Positions 1-9,673 of a DNA stretch of 64,000 bases are shown here, piece after piece. Made by a program: the position numbers and the translations under genes. The notes below the pieces were generated by a model. The model ran no database searches. It saw nothing but the letters and a program-made list of their open reading frames with translations, and was not told the DNA's origin. Source of the stretch: Maribacter sp. BPC-D8 (lineage in GTDB: Bacteria; Bacteroidota; Bacteroidia; Flavobacteriales; Flavobacteriaceae); assembly GCF_035207705.1 (NCBI RefSeq), contig NZ_CP128187.1:4030001-4094000 (forward strand), given 5' to 3'. Each line of letters starts with the position of its first letter. Position 1 is the first letter of the stretch.

Positions 1-1240
1 AATTCAAGTCTTTCTCTCTTAAAGAAAGGTCAAGAGCCAAACCGAGAACGCTACCGTAAGAATAGTAAGAAATAAAGGTATTTTCTCTATTTACGGGGTC
101 TACAGAAGTTGATGCGTCAACGAAAGGAGCTTGGTAACTCATTTCTATGGGGTTAAAAAATTGTCTTGCAGGTGAATTCCATACATAGTTGAAAGTCCCG
201 GTTAATCCTTCCACATAGTTTTCAGGCGTAATCAATCCTGCTCTGCAAAGTATAAAATTGGTGTAGTAGCTGGTAAAACCTTCTGCAAACCATAGTTCGC
301 CGCTCATATTGGCTTCCTCAAAATTGAAAGGTTCTAAAGATTTTGGTCGTATACGTTCCACATTCCAACTATGAAAAAACTCATGAGAAACGGTACCGAT
401 ATTACCATCCATTCCTCCGTTGGCTAATGTCCGTGTACTGGTTAAAATGGTTGAGTTTCTGTGCTCCATACCGTCACCAGAAGCATTTGGCATATAGCAA
501 GCTAAAAAGGTATAAGAACCATAGTCAAAGGTTGGTAACTCTCCGAAAACATCCTTTTCGGCAAGCACTACTTTTTTCACTTTCTCAAAATACGTATCGG
601 CTTCTTCTTCAGTGCCAGGGTCGTGTAATGCTAGTTTTATCGTTTGCCCGTCTACTTTGAATTCTCGTACTTTATGGTTGCTTAACTCCGTCGGGCTATC
701 CATAAAATAATACAGATTTGGAGCGCTATAGGTATTGTCTTTTACGTGTGGTAACTGTGTGGCAACTTTCCAATTTAAATCATCTCTAGTTTTAAAATCT
801 ACCTCAATTTTTCTTTCATTGAGTGAAGGGGCATACATAAATGTTGCCGGAATATTTAAATGTGCATGAGACTCATCTATTTGAGAATAGGTGCCATCGC
901 CTCTATTCGCAAAAAGGGTGTACGATATTTTAACGGTACCATCATGCCCAGAGACGTTCCATGCGTACGGATTAGTTCTTGAAATAGTTAAGTCATTGCC
1001 TTCACTGTCGGTAGCCTTAAAGTTATAGACGTTTTTTGCAAATTCATGTAAAGCATATCTGCCTGGCGAAGTTCTGCTCATTCTTAACGCTAAAGTATCT
1101 TCAGCTATTTGCTCAAACGTGGCTGAAACCGTAGCCTCATGATGAACGGCATTTTCGAAAGAGATGGCGTAATTGTTGGTTTGTGCAACTAGTTGAGTAG
1201 ATTGTAAACCAAATAATAATATAATAAGAAGGTAGCGCAT
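1..1240 (-). CDS. M61 family (glycyl aminopeptidase-like) metallopeptidase, partial
   Basis: The reading frame is open from an ATG at 1240 down to the window edge, so the C-terminal part is missing. The product starts with a signal peptide (MRYLLIILLFGLQS, ending near VAQ) and is probably exported. An M61-type N-terminal beta domain is followed by the zinc motif HEFFHSWN and, further on, GELWFAEGFTSYY, which supplies the third zinc ligand (Glu). These are the hallmarks of M61 peptidases, which remove N-terminal residues from peptides. The usual C-terminal PDZ-like region would lie outside the window. About 410 residues are visible. It is transcribed away from the neighbouring response regulator with a 74-bp gap. 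Confidence 0.9.
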   Translation of the reverse strand, partial: MRYLLIILLFGLQSTQLVAQTNNYAISFENAVHHEATVSATFEQIAEDTLALRMSRTSPGRYALHEFAKNVYNFKATDSEGNDLTISRTNPYAWNVSGHDGTVKISYTLFANRGDGTYSQIDESHAHLNIPATFMYAPSLNERKIEVDFKTRDDLNWKVATQLPHVKDNTYSAPNLYYFMDSPTELSNHKVREFKVDGQTIKLALHDPGTEEEADTYFEKVKKVVLAEKDVFGELPTFDYGSYTFLACYMPNASGDGMEHRNSTILTSTRTLANGGMDGNIGTVSHEFFHSWNVERIRPKSLEPFNFEEANMSGELWFAEGFTSYYTNFILCRAGLITPENYVEGLTGTFNYVWNSPARQFFNPIEMSYQAPFVDASTSVDPVNRENTFISYYSYGSVLGLALDLSLREKDLN

Positions 1241-1314
1241 ACGATGATTTTTAGCTAAGATACTGAAGCTAATTCATGTTATATGCAGTTAAATTTTATA
1301 AAATGTATAGTGAA

Positions 1315-1725
1315 TTATATAGTCTGATTTTTTTCGAATCTATCTTCAATAGTTTCTTTAATGCCATTTAAAAGATATTCGGTAATTGGTTTGGTAACGA
1401 AATCTGCTACCAAGGGTTTTTTGTTTAAACGTTCTATATCATTACGATAAGCAGAAGAAGTCAAGACAAAAACCATGCAGTTGTCAACTTTTGCAAATGT
1501 TTCTAATTGATCCATAAATTCCCAACCGTTCATTATGGGCATGTTGAGGTCAAGAAATATGATATAGTTGTTCGATTCTTTATATTCTTCGGTTAAATAT
1601 TCTATAGCAGGCTTTCCATTAGAAAAACTAATGATATCACCTTTTAATTCGGCATGTTTAATTCCTTTTTCGAGTAAAAAAGTAAAAATTGGATCGTCTT
1701 CGATAAGTAATAGTTGATACTCCAT
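1315..1725 (-). CDS. Single-domain response regulator (CheY-like)
   Basis: This 136-residue protein is a lone receiver domain. It has the acidic pocket LIEDD near residues 7-11, the phospho-acceptor Asp59 in FLDLNMP, Thr89 and the conserved Lys112 in VTKP. There is no output domain, so it probably acts by protein contact or as a phosphorelay intermediate. Its ATG overlaps the stop of the upstream PAS sensor by one base (TAATG), indicating translational coupling and a shared pathway. Assignment to the receiver family is secure; its partner is inferred from the overlap. Confidence 0.93.
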   Translation of the reverse strand: MEYQLLLIEDDPIFTFLLEKGIKHAELKGDIISFSNGKPAIEYLTEEYKESNNYIIFLDLNMPIMNGWEFMDQLETFAKVDNCMVFVLTSSAYRNDIERLNKKPLVADFVTKPITEYLLNGIKETIEDRFEKNQTI

Positions 1726-4376
1726 TAATTTTCTTCTATATCAATTACGTTTATAGTGTTTTCAACAATGTCTTTAATGACATTATCTATTTCATCTGCA
1801 GAGGTAAATATATAATTTAGCACTTGTTCTTTCTCTTCAACGTTTAATTTTCCTTTATCGTCTGTCAATAAGTTAATTAAACCCATTAATCTTGCCACAG
1901 GTGCTCTTACAATATGCGATTGTGTCCATGCAATTTTTTTAAGCTGAGCATTTTGTTCTTCAATCGCGTTTAGGTGTAGCACTTTCGTGGTAACATCTTT
2001 AGAATTTACAACTATACCTTTAATAGTAGGTTCATCGAGTTTATTGGTGATAACGGTTTCTAACCAGATCCAATGACCAGATCCATGCTTAAAACGAAAT
2101 GGTTTGATATTCACTTGTGGAATGTCATGAACTTTTATGAATTCGTTGTAAACCATATCATAATCATCTGGGTGAACATGATCAAAAGCATTAGTACCTA
2201 CGAACTCTTCGGGTGTAATATTTAAAATTTTGGTTGAAGTAGGGCTTGCATAAGAGAAAATTGCCTTTTCATCTACAATGCAGATCATATCACTACCTTC
2301 TTGAACCAGTGTTTTGTAACGACGTTCGCTATTTTCTAATTCCTCTTCTGCTTTTTTCCTTGCAGTAATATCTCTTGTGGTAACAACTAGTCCATTTATT
2401 GAAGGCTCACTTAGTTGGTTTGTTATAATGTTCTCAAACCATTTCCATCCACCATTAATATCTTTAAATCTAAACGGTTCTATTTCAACGGAGTCACTAT
2501 GTATTATAGAATTAAATCTTTCTCTTACCCTTTCTACATCATTTACGTGAATATAGTCAAAGGCATTCGTGCCAATATAATATTCAGGATCAGCACCTAG
2601 TACTTTCATTGTACTAGGGCTTACGTATGTAAAATTAGCTTCTAAATCTAAAATAGAAATAATGTCACTACTCTCTTGAACTAAAGTTTTAAATCGGCGT
2701 TCGCTATTTTCTAATTGTAGCTCAGATTTCTTCTTTTCAGTATTATCTTTTGCAATACAATAGTAAACTCTGTCTTTTTCGTCCCAATTAGATGACCATA
2801 GCATTGGTACTATAGCTCCATTTTTGTGCTTATACCTATTTTCAAAATTGACAACTTTTTTGCCAGATAAAACAGATTCAGCAGAATCTTCGGATAATTT
2901 AATATCTTCATCATAAACCAATTCAAGATATCGAGTACCTATAATATCTTTAGGTTCATAACCCCAAATTTGTGTACATGCTTTGTTAACGTTTAAGAAA
3001 TATCCATCTTCATCTAGGGTGCAAATAATGTCTAGAGAAGTGTCCATTATTTTTTGTAGCTCTTCTTTAGCACTTATAAGTACTTGTTGAGACAATACTT
3101 CTGATGTAATATCTTTAGAAAAACAAGTAATACCTATTTTTTCGCCTTCTTTATTATATAAAAGGTCAAATGAAGTAAGCCCATAAGTCGTCCAGAATTT
3201 TTCAGGATCTTGAATTTTTTGTTTCACAGAAAAGGCACCTGTTGTAAGAGCTCTATTATAGTAGGCTTTCCATTTTTTTGTAATCTGCTTGGCTACTTGC
3301 TCAGAGAAAACGAAGTCACCTTCACTGAAGGGTGTACCTTGAATTTTTTTAACTAGTTGGTGAAATGCGGTATTTGCAGTTATTAGTCTGTATTCTAAAT
3401 CAATAGACCACATTAAGTCTTTGGTACTATTAATCATGGCTTCTTGGTTGTTTTTAACTCTTTGAAGCTCTGTAGTATAATTCTTTTTTTCAGTGATATC
3501 TTGTACGGTACCGTACATTAATTGTGGTTTCTTATCATCACTCCACTGAAGTACTTTTCCCTTGTCTTGTATCCATTTGTAATCGCCTCCTTTTTGTAAC
3601 ATTCTATATTGAACACTACATCCATCAGAAGGATGGCTTAAGCAATCGAACATTTTTTTCTGTACTTCAGCTAAATCATCTTTGTGAATAAGGCTAAACC
3701 ATGTATCGGTTTTAAACTCAGATAAAGTTGTTTTGTTTAAACCATAAATACTAAGTGCTTGTTCGTTTAAGGTAAGTGAGTCATTGATAAGATTACGTTC
3801 CCAAATGCCAATTCCTGTAGCATTGACAATATTGTCTAGAAGTTTACCTTTTTGTTCCAAGTCTATTTTTTGATCTTCTTCAGTCTTTTTAGATTTACGA
3901 AGATCTAGTAAATGAACAACCTGTTTGGCAAGTGTTCTAAGGCTTTTAATTTGAAGCTCGTTAAGTTTTCTCGGTGCATAGTCAATAACACATAGAGTAC
4001 CTAGACGAGAACCATTTTCTGCGGTTAACGATGCACCGGCATAAAAACCAACATTGGGGTCGCCTATAACAAGACTGTTGTTGCTAAATCGATCGTCTTT
4101 ATGAGTGTCTTCTACAATTAATAAGTCAATGTCTTCGCTTATGATATGTTTACAGAACGAATCTTTTATAGGTGTTCCAGTAGTATCTAAACCATGGTGA
4201 GATTTAAAAAATTGTCTTTTATCATCTACCAAAGAAATTAGGCTTGTAGGGGTATCACAAATAGAGGCTGCAAGTGATGTTATTTCATCATAAATGACCT
4301 CTGGGTGCGTGTCCATAATGTCATAAGACATCAATGTTTCTAATCTATTCGTATCTAAAATATTACTCCCGTTCAT
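1725..4376 (-). CDS. GAF/multi-PAS sensor with a DHp-like tail but no ATPase domain
   Basis: This 883-residue soluble sensor begins with a GAF domain (about residues 25-165) followed by about five PAS/PAC modules (about 175-800). The last two are near-duplicates, each starting with NSERR(F/Y)KTLVQE. The C-terminus resembles a histidine-kinase dimerisation helix pair with His821 in QSHIVRAPVARLMGLINLL. The protein then stops about 60 residues later, before any N, G1 or G2 box of an HATPase domain. No transmembrane segment is evident. It is translationally coupled to the receiver protein downstream. It may be a phosphotransfer or regulatory scaffold, or rely on a kinase domain in trans. Confidence 0.88.
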   Translation of the reverse strand: MNGSNILDTNRLETLMSYDIMDTHPEVIYDEITSLAASICDTPTSLISLVDDKRQFFKSHHGLDTTGTPIKDSFCKHIISEDIDLLIVEDTHKDDRFSNNSLVIGDPNVGFYAGASLTAENGSRLGTLCVIDYAPRKLNELQIKSLRTLAKQVVHLLDLRKSKKTEEDQKIDLEQKGKLLDNIVNATGIGIWERNLINDSLTLNEQALSIYGLNKTTLSEFKTDTWFSLIHKDDLAEVQKKMFDCLSHPSDGCSVQYRMLQKGGDYKWIQDKGKVLQWSDDKKPQLMYGTVQDITEKKNYTTELQRVKNNQEAMINSTKDLMWSIDLEYRLITANTAFHQLVKKIQGTPFSEGDFVFSEQVAKQITKKWKAYYNRALTTGAFSVKQKIQDPEKFWTTYGLTSFDLLYNKEGEKIGITCFSKDITSEVLSQQVLISAKEELQKIMDTSLDIICTLDEDGYFLNVNKACTQIWGYEPKDIIGTRYLELVYDEDIKLSEDSAESVLSGKKVVNFENRYKHKNGAIVPMLWSSNWDEKDRVYYCIAKDNTEKKKSELQLENSERRFKTLVQESSDIISILDLEANFTYVSPSTMKVLGADPEYYIGTNAFDYIHVNDVERVRERFNSIIHSDSVEIEPFRFKDINGGWKWFENIITNQLSEPSINGLVVTTRDITARKKAEEELENSERRYKTLVQEGSDMICIVDEKAIFSYASPTSTKILNITPEEFVGTNAFDHVHPDDYDMVYNEFIKVHDIPQVNIKPFRFKHGSGHWIWLETVITNKLDEPTIKGIVVNSKDVTTKVLHLNAIEEQNAQLKKIAWTQSHIVRAPVARLMGLINLLTDDKGKLNVEEKEQVLNYIFTSADEIDNVIKDIVENTINVIDIEEN

Positions 4377-4682
4377 TCAATCCTTATCAAAAGCCATGTA
4401 CTTAATCCAATACTTTAACGTCAAAGTAGGAAATTTCTTTAAAAAAAGAGGCAAAAATATGCTTTAAGTTTATTTTGCACACGTATAAAATGCTTTTTTT
4501 TCATAATTATTGCAATTTTTAATATTTATAAGTAACTATTAGTCAGATTTTTAAAATGATTTTATTAGTAGTTTTAGCATAAGCTTGAATTATTTTCAAT
4601 AATATGGGTGTAGAGGTTAGAAAAATTACAGGAATTCGTTAATTAGATACCATTCGTTTCATAGAAAGGCTATTTTTGCCAT
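4377..4682. other. Divergent intergenic region between sensor and bioF
   Basis: This 306-bp AT-rich gap separates the divergent PAS sensor and bioF. I find no ORF or RNA structure in it. A TATTTTTG element at 4671-4678 resembles a Bacteroidota -7 box, but it ends only 4 bases before the bioF ATG and I see no good -33 TTG at the usual spacing. If it is used, the bioF mRNA would be essentially leaderless. Confidence 0.4.
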
Positions 4683-5840
4683 ATGACCCAACTACCTAAA
4701 AAATTATTGAAAGTATTAGAAAATCGTAAAAAAGAGGAGACCTTTCGCTCTTTAAACTCCCATGACGGACTAATAGATTTTCTTTCTAATGACTACTTAG
4801 GGTTTGCGACCAATGAAACGTTATTTTCTAAAACATTTCAATTACTATTAACAGAAAGTGTTGCGTCGAATGGTTCTGGGGGATCTCGACTTTTATCTGG
4901 CAATCATAAACTCTATAAAAAATTAGAGCCGTTATTAGTTGAGTTTTATAAATCAAATGCAGCTTTAGTATTTAATTCGGGCTACGATGCCAACATGGGT
5001 CTTTTTAGTGCAGTGCCCCAACGTGGCGATTTAATATTTTATGATGAGTTTGTTCATGCCAGTATAAGAGAAGGTATACGAATGAGCAATGCTAAGGCAT
5101 ATAGTTTTTTACATAACGATTTGTCTAGCCTAAAGGAAAAGGTAGCGCTAAATACAAGTAGAAATGACCATGAAGATTACGCTGTTTATATAGTAACCGA
5201 AAGTGTTTTTTCTATGGATGGTGATACGCCCGACTTAAAAGCATTTGCAAAGTTTGCAACAGCTAACGGGTATCATTTAATCGTAGATGAAGCTCATGCA
5301 GTTGGTGTTTTAGGAAGTAATGGGGAAGGACTAATACCAGAATTAGGTCTAGAGAAAGATGTTTTTGCAAGAACGGTAACATTTGGTAAAGCCTTTGGTT
5401 GCCATGGTGCAGCTGTACTTGGTTCTGAAGATTTGAAAGATTATTTGGTAAATTTTGCTAAACCATTCATTTATACTACAGCATTAACGCCACATACCTT
5501 GGCAACAATTATTACGGCGCATGAATATATGGGTGAACTGGGAAAGGAGCCCAAATCGTTATTAACCGAAAATATAGTTTATTTTAAAAAGCAGCTGGGC
5601 TTACATAAAATCGAACAGTTTTTTATACCAAGTGATACCGCCATACAAGGATGCATAATTTCTGGTTCTAAAAAAGCCAAATTGGTGTCGAAAAAATTAA
5701 TTGATAAAGGTTTCAATATAAAGGCAATTCTATCGCCTACTGTACCAGAGGGTCAAGAACGACTTAGAATATGTTTGCATAGTTTTAATTCTAAAGAAGA
5801 AATAGGACTTTTAGTAAAATTGTTAGCTAGCTTTATATAA
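4683..5840 (+). CDS. bioF: 8-amino-7-oxononanoate synthase family enzyme (BioF)
   Basis: This 385-residue PLP enzyme belongs to the alpha-oxoamine synthase family. Visible marks are the substrate-binding GSGGSRLLSG (residues 64-73), VDEAHAVGVLG (201-211) and the PLP lysine Lys236 in TFGKAFGCHGA. BioF condenses pimeloyl-thioester with alanine to make KAPA, the first committed step of biotin ring assembly. Alpha-oxoamine synthases are easily confused with one another (KBL, SPT), but bioD, bioA and bioB nearby support the biotin role. It is followed after 3 bases by a DUF2007 gene and then bioD, so the three are probably cotranscribed. Confidence 0.9.
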   Translation: MTQLPKKLLKVLENRKKEETFRSLNSHDGLIDFLSNDYLGFATNETLFSKTFQLLLTESVASNGSGGSRLLSGNHKLYKKLEPLLVEFYKSNAALVFNSGYDANMGLFSAVPQRGDLIFYDEFVHASIREGIRMSNAKAYSFLHNDLSSLKEKVALNTSRNDHEDYAVYIVTESVFSMDGDTPDLKAFAKFATANGYHLIVDEAHAVGVLGSNGEGLIPELGLEKDVFARTVTFGKAFGCHGAAVLGSEDLKDYLVNFAKPFIYTTALTPHTLATIITAHEYMGELGKEPKSLLTENIVYFKKQLGLHKIEQFFIPSDTAIQGCIISGSKKAKLVSKKLIDKGFNIKAILSPTVPEGQERLRICLHSFNSKEEIGLLVKLLASFI

Positions 5841-5843
5841 TAT

Positions 5844-6227
5844 ATGGAAGATAAATTTTATCAGCTAGCTTCTTTTGAGTACGTAGCCGATGTGCAAATT
5901 GTAAAAGGCAAATTAGAGTCTGAAGGTATACCGGTATTTCTAAGAGATGAGAACACCTTAAATTCAGATCCGTTAATTAGCAATGCCATCGGCGGAGTAA
6001 AATTGCAAGTATATTCTAAAGATAAAGAACGTGCAATTGCCATTTATGATGAGATAAGGGCTTATGCTGTAGATAATGACGGGGAACCTATTGTTTGCCC
6101 TAACTGCAAGGCTCAAAAATCTGAACCATATTATAACAGCAAGGGAGTATTTTATAAACTTTTTCCATTTTTTGAAAAAAGAAAATATAAGTGCCTAAAT
6201 TGTGGAATGATCACTAACTCAAAGTAA
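5844..6227 (+). CDS. DUF2007 protein with C-terminal zinc ribbon
   Basis: This 127-residue protein sits between bioF and bioD with gaps of 3 and 6 bases. The N-terminal half (about residues 5-75) matches the DUF2007 or PII-like putative signal-transducing fold, with a pattern such as LASFEYVADVQIVKGKLESE. The C-terminal half carries two Cys pairs, CPNC and CLNC, spaced like a zinc ribbon. No enzymatic residues are obvious. Its place in the biotin operon may be incidental, since DUF2007 genes occur in many contexts. Family assignment is good; function is unknown. Confidence 0.8.
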   Translation: MEDKFYQLASFEYVADVQIVKGKLESEGIPVFLRDENTLNSDPLISNAIGGVKLQVYSKDKERAIAIYDEIRAYAVDNDGEPIVCPNCKAQKSEPYYNSKGVFYKLFPFFEKRKYKCLNCGMITNSK

Positions 6228-6233
6228 GAATAC

Positions 6234-6851
6234 ATGCAAAAGATATTTGTAACAGGAATTTCAACAGAGGTAGGTAAAACTATTGCATCGGCAATTTTTA
6301 CCGAAGCATTACAAGCAGATTATTGGAAACCGGTACAAGCAGGTGATTTAGATAACACTGATACAGATAAGGTGAAACGATTGATATCTAACGAGAAATC
6401 TAAATTTCACCCAAGTAGCTATAATTTAAAAGCAGCTATGAGTCCGCATGCAGCGGCTGAAATTGAAGGTATTGAAATTGATAGATTTCATATTAATGAA
6501 CCAGAAACAGACAACAATTTAATTATTGAGGGATCTGGCGGTATTTTGGTTCCTTTAAATGATGAAGATACCATGTTCGACATCATCATGCCCGATTATA
6601 AAGTTGTAGTGGTTTCTAGAAATTATTTGGGTAGCATTAATCATTCGCTATTGACTATAAAATGGTTGTTGCACAAAGGTTATGATGTGTCGGTATTATT
6701 TAGCGGAGATGCAAATCCTCATACAGAAAATATTATTCTTCATAAAACAGGAGTATCGTTAATAGGTAGAATAGATGAAGAAAAAGAATTCAACAAAGAG
6801 GTGATTAAAAAGTATGCCGATAAATTTGACGGTATTTTAAGAACGTTATAG
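6234..6851 (+). CDS. bioD: Dethiobiotin synthetase (BioD)
   Basis: This 205-residue protein has the P-loop GISTEVGKT (residues 8-16), KPVQAGD, and EGSGGILVPL, typical of ATP-dependent dethiobiotin synthetase. The enzyme carboxylates DAPA and closes the ureido ring. It follows the DUF2007 gene by 6 bases and ends in a 6-base tail-to-tail overlap with the glycosyltransferase on the other strand. Length and motif order fit the family. Confidence 0.93.
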   Translation: MQKIFVTGISTEVGKTIASAIFTEALQADYWKPVQAGDLDNTDTDKVKRLISNEKSKFHPSSYNLKAAMSPHAAAEIEGIEIDRFHINEPETDNNLIIEGSGGILVPLNDEDTMFDIIMPDYKVVVVSRNYLGSINHSLLTIKWLLHKGYDVSVLFSGDANPHTENIILHKTGVSLIGRIDEEKEFNKEVIKKYADKFDGILRTL

Positions 6852-8327
6852 TCGCTGTAAAATTTCAGCATTATCTACTGTAGCAAATACCTTATAATGT
6901 TTCGCTAAATAGGCATCTATATATTCATTTTCCTCAATTTCTTTTTTATCTAAAATTCGTCGCCCTTTTCGTATTACAACAGTTTTGGGTTGTAAATCTT
7001 CCATGATATATGTAAGCTCCTCGATAGAATTCTTTCTGGGGTTGTCATAAAAAGGAAATAGCTCATCTCTACAAATATTGCTTGGGTGTGTAGAAGCTGT
7101 GGTAGGTGGTAAGGTGTCTAAATTCCAGTATCCGATATGGTATTCAAAAAATAGGATGTTTTCAGTATCTAAATTATGTTCTAAAATATACTGCGGGGCA
7201 GAAAACCCTTCCCCATTAAAGAAAGTGCCTTTTTCAAATTTGTTCTGTATTACATTTACATATTCAATATAACTTTCAGCAGGAATCAATAACGCAATAA
7301 ATGCGGCATAAACTGGTAGTTTTGGTTTGTACTGCGCTATTAAGTTGTAGATGACAATCCCCACTAAAATAAGTAACATGGGGTGTAATTGTATAAGGTA
7401 GTGGCCATTGATTCTTCCGCCTTTTGCAAAAGAAAATAAGACTCCTAAAATACCGACTAAAAGTATCTGAATAGTTCTGTTCTTGAAGTCAAGCTTTTTG
7501 CTTTTGTAGGCGTATACAAGAAATAGTCCTGTAATTACAAAAATAGGTGCGAGTTTAAAAATGGAATATCTTCTTGCTCCGGTATATTCTAAAGGGGCTA
7601 GTACTACAGATTCCCACCATATATAGGTTTGGTCACTTAAATAATAAGGTATTATGGTAGCGAAAATTACAGCTAGTACGCCTATGCTAAATAACAGAAT
7701 AGAGAAAAAATTACTATTCTTTTTTGTAAATATACTCTCGTAAACCAGGTATAAGCCAATAAATAAAATAGGGAAAGCCATGTTTAATTTCACCATAACC
7801 GTGGCACCCATTAATACTCCTGCCAAGAAAATATAGGCATTAGATTTCTTTGATTGCAGAAGGTAAATAGCTGGTACAAATAATGCAATGCAAATATGTT
7901 CAGACATTACACCTTGTAGACTACCAAAAAGGCTTAAAAGAACAATACAGAATGCCCCAACTAAAATAGAAGCCTTTTTAGGTATCATAGTAAGAGCAAT
8001 CTTATAGGTGTAAAATGTAGTAATGACCACTAGAAATACACCGGCGAGCCGAATAGCTATAAAACTTTTGCCAAATATGGATATAATGCCAGCGAAAAAA
8101 GCAAACGTTAGCGGTGGCTTTAGATCCCACAACTGGGTATAAGGTAAAAAACCATTAGCCCAAGATTGACCTAAAAGAATAAAGGTACTTTCATCGCGAT
8201 CGACATAGTCTCTAAAGAAAAAAGGAAAACGAATAAAAAAAGTAATTAAAAAGAATAGGCAGAATACGGCTGTATTCTTCAATTCGGAAAAATCTAAAAA
8301 CGCTTTTTCGTTTCTTTTTAAGGGCAT
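6846..8327 (-). CDS. Integral-membrane GT-C glycosyltransferase (GT39/ArnT-like)
   Basis: This 493-residue protein has about ten hydrophobic segments. The first periplasmic loop contains YVDRDES, the Asp/Glu-bearing motif of GT-C enzymes that use polyprenyl-phosphate sugars, followed by WDLKPPLTF. Such proteins transfer sugars to lipids or proteins on the outer face of the inner membrane. The C-terminal 120 residues are soluble. It lies against the flow of the biotin genes, splitting bioFD from bioA-KAS-bioB. Its 3' end overlaps bioD by 6 bases. The sugar and acceptor cannot be read from the sequence. Confidence 0.82.
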   Translation of the reverse strand: MPLKRNEKAFLDFSELKNTAVFCLFFLITFFIRFPFFFRDYVDRDESTFILLGQSWANGFLPYTQLWDLKPPLTFAFFAGIISIFGKSFIAIRLAGVFLVVITTFYTYKIALTMIPKKASILVGAFCIVLLSLFGSLQGVMSEHICIALFVPAIYLLQSKKSNAYIFLAGVLMGATVMVKLNMAFPILFIGLYLVYESIFTKKNSNFFSILLFSIGVLAVIFATIIPYYLSDQTYIWWESVVLAPLEYTGARRYSIFKLAPIFVITGLFLVYAYKSKKLDFKNRTIQILLVGILGVLFSFAKGGRINGHYLIQLHPMLLILVGIVIYNLIAQYKPKLPVYAAFIALLIPAESYIEYVNVIQNKFEKGTFFNGEGFSAPQYILEHNLDTENILFFEYHIGYWNLDTLPPTTASTHPSNICRDELFPFYDNPRKNSIEELTYIMEDLQPKTVVIRKGRRILDKKEIEENEYIDAYLAKHYKVFATVDNAEILQRL

Positions 8328-8390
8328 CTCTTTGTTGCGGTTTATTTCCCGATCTTTGCAAGATAGATAAAATGAAGAATTATAAATTCT

Positions 8391-9665
8391 ATGAAAGTGG
8401 AAAATCTATCTACACGAGATAAAAAATATTTATGGCATCCGTTAACTCAACATAAGTTGGGTAAACCACAATTACCTATAACTAAAGCAAAGGGAGTATT
8501 ATTGTTTGATGAGGAAGGAAAAGAATATATAGACGGTATTGCATCTTGGTATACCGTAATGTACGGTCATGCCAATGACTATATTATTTCTGCAATGACC
8601 GAGCAAATGCAAAAGTTAGATTTTGTAATGTTCAGTGGCTTAACTCACGAACCAGCAATAGAATTATCTGAAAAATTGATGGCCATTTTGCCTGATAATC
8701 AGGCAAAAATATTCTTCAACGATAATGGTTCTACGGCTATTGAGGCAGCTATAAAAATGTCGCTTCAGTATTTTCATAATAACGGAGAAAAAAGAGATAC
8801 CCTAATCGCGTTTGAAGATGGTTTTCATGGCGATACGTTTGGTGCCATGAGTGCATCGGGTCTGTCGTCGTACAATGGTCCGTTTGAAGATTTTTTATTA
8901 AAAGTTGTACGAATACCTACTCCGCAAAAAGATAACATAGAAGAAGTAAAAAGCAGGCTGTCTGAAATTTTGAAAGAAAATAGCTGTGCAGCATTTGTTT
9001 TTGAACCATTAGTGCAAGGTGCTGCAGGTATGAAGTTTCATTCAGCTGAAGGGTTAGATGCTTTGATTGGTCTTTGTCAAGAGCATGAAGTATTGTGTAT
9101 AGCAGATGAAATAATGACCGGTTTTGGTAAAACGGGTAAAAATTTTGCATCTGATAATTTAACGAATAAACCTGATGTTATTTGTTTGAGTAAAGCGCTA
9201 ACGGCAGGTATGTTTCCGTTAAGTATTACCAGTTGTTCGCAGAAAATTTATGATCGTTTTCTTAGCGATGAGGTACATAAAGGTTTCTTTCATGCGCATA
9301 CGTTTAGCGCGCATCCTTTAGGTTGTGCAGCTGCATTGGCGGGCATTGAACTTTTGAATTCGCCAGAAATTATAGAAAGAAGAATCTATATTGAAAATGC
9401 CCATAACGCATATGCTAGCAAAATTCAGAATCATAAAAAAGTAAAAGAAGTTAGGGTAATGGGTGCTATTCTTGCTATAGACCTTGAAATAAAAATGGAA
9501 CGTTACGGTAGTTTACGAGACGAGCTATATAACTTCTTTTTAGAAAGAGGGGTATTGTTACGACCTTTAGGTAATACCATTTATACATTACCGCCCTACG
9601 TAATTACAGATGCCCAACTCCAAAAAATTTACGACGCCATCACTGAGGCTTTAGATACATTTTAG
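8391..9665 (+). CDS. bioA: Adenosylmethionine-8-amino-7-oxononanoate aminotransferase (BioA)
   Basis: This 424-residue class-III aminotransferase has WHPLTQ near the N-terminus, FFNDNGSTAIEAAIKM (about 108-123), ADEIMTGFGKTG (238-249) and the PLP lysine Lys268 in CLSKALTAG. BioA converts KAPA to DAPA, usually with S-adenosylmethionine as amino donor. It has its own upstream region after the inverted glycosyltransferase and is followed after 8 bases by the ketoacyl-synthase-like gene. The ATG at 8391 gives the standard N-terminus. Confidence 0.94.
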   Translation: MKVENLSTRDKKYLWHPLTQHKLGKPQLPITKAKGVLLFDEEGKEYIDGIASWYTVMYGHANDYIISAMTEQMQKLDFVMFSGLTHEPAIELSEKLMAILPDNQAKIFFNDNGSTAIEAAIKMSLQYFHNNGEKRDTLIAFEDGFHGDTFGAMSASGLSSYNGPFEDFLLKVVRIPTPQKDNIEEVKSRLSEILKENSCAAFVFEPLVQGAAGMKFHSAEGLDALIGLCQEHEVLCIADEIMTGFGKTGKNFASDNLTNKPDVICLSKALTAGMFPLSITSCSQKIYDRFLSDEVHKGFFHAHTFSAHPLGCAAALAGIELLNSPEIIERRIYIENAHNAYASKIQNHKKVKEVRVMGAILAIDLEIKMERYGSLRDELYNFFLERGVLLRPLGNTIYTLPPYVITDAQLQKIYDAITEALDTF

Positions 9666-9673
9666 ATTAGAAT

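Noticed and set aside
343..660. 105-codon plus-strand ORF
   Set aside because: It lies antisense to the M61 peptidase gene and encodes no recognisable sequence. It is a shadow frame.
8331..8358. TTTG and GATCTTTG upstream of bioA as a promoter
   Set aside because: The -7 box lacks the TA dinucleotide and the spacer is 16 bases. Too weak to annotate.
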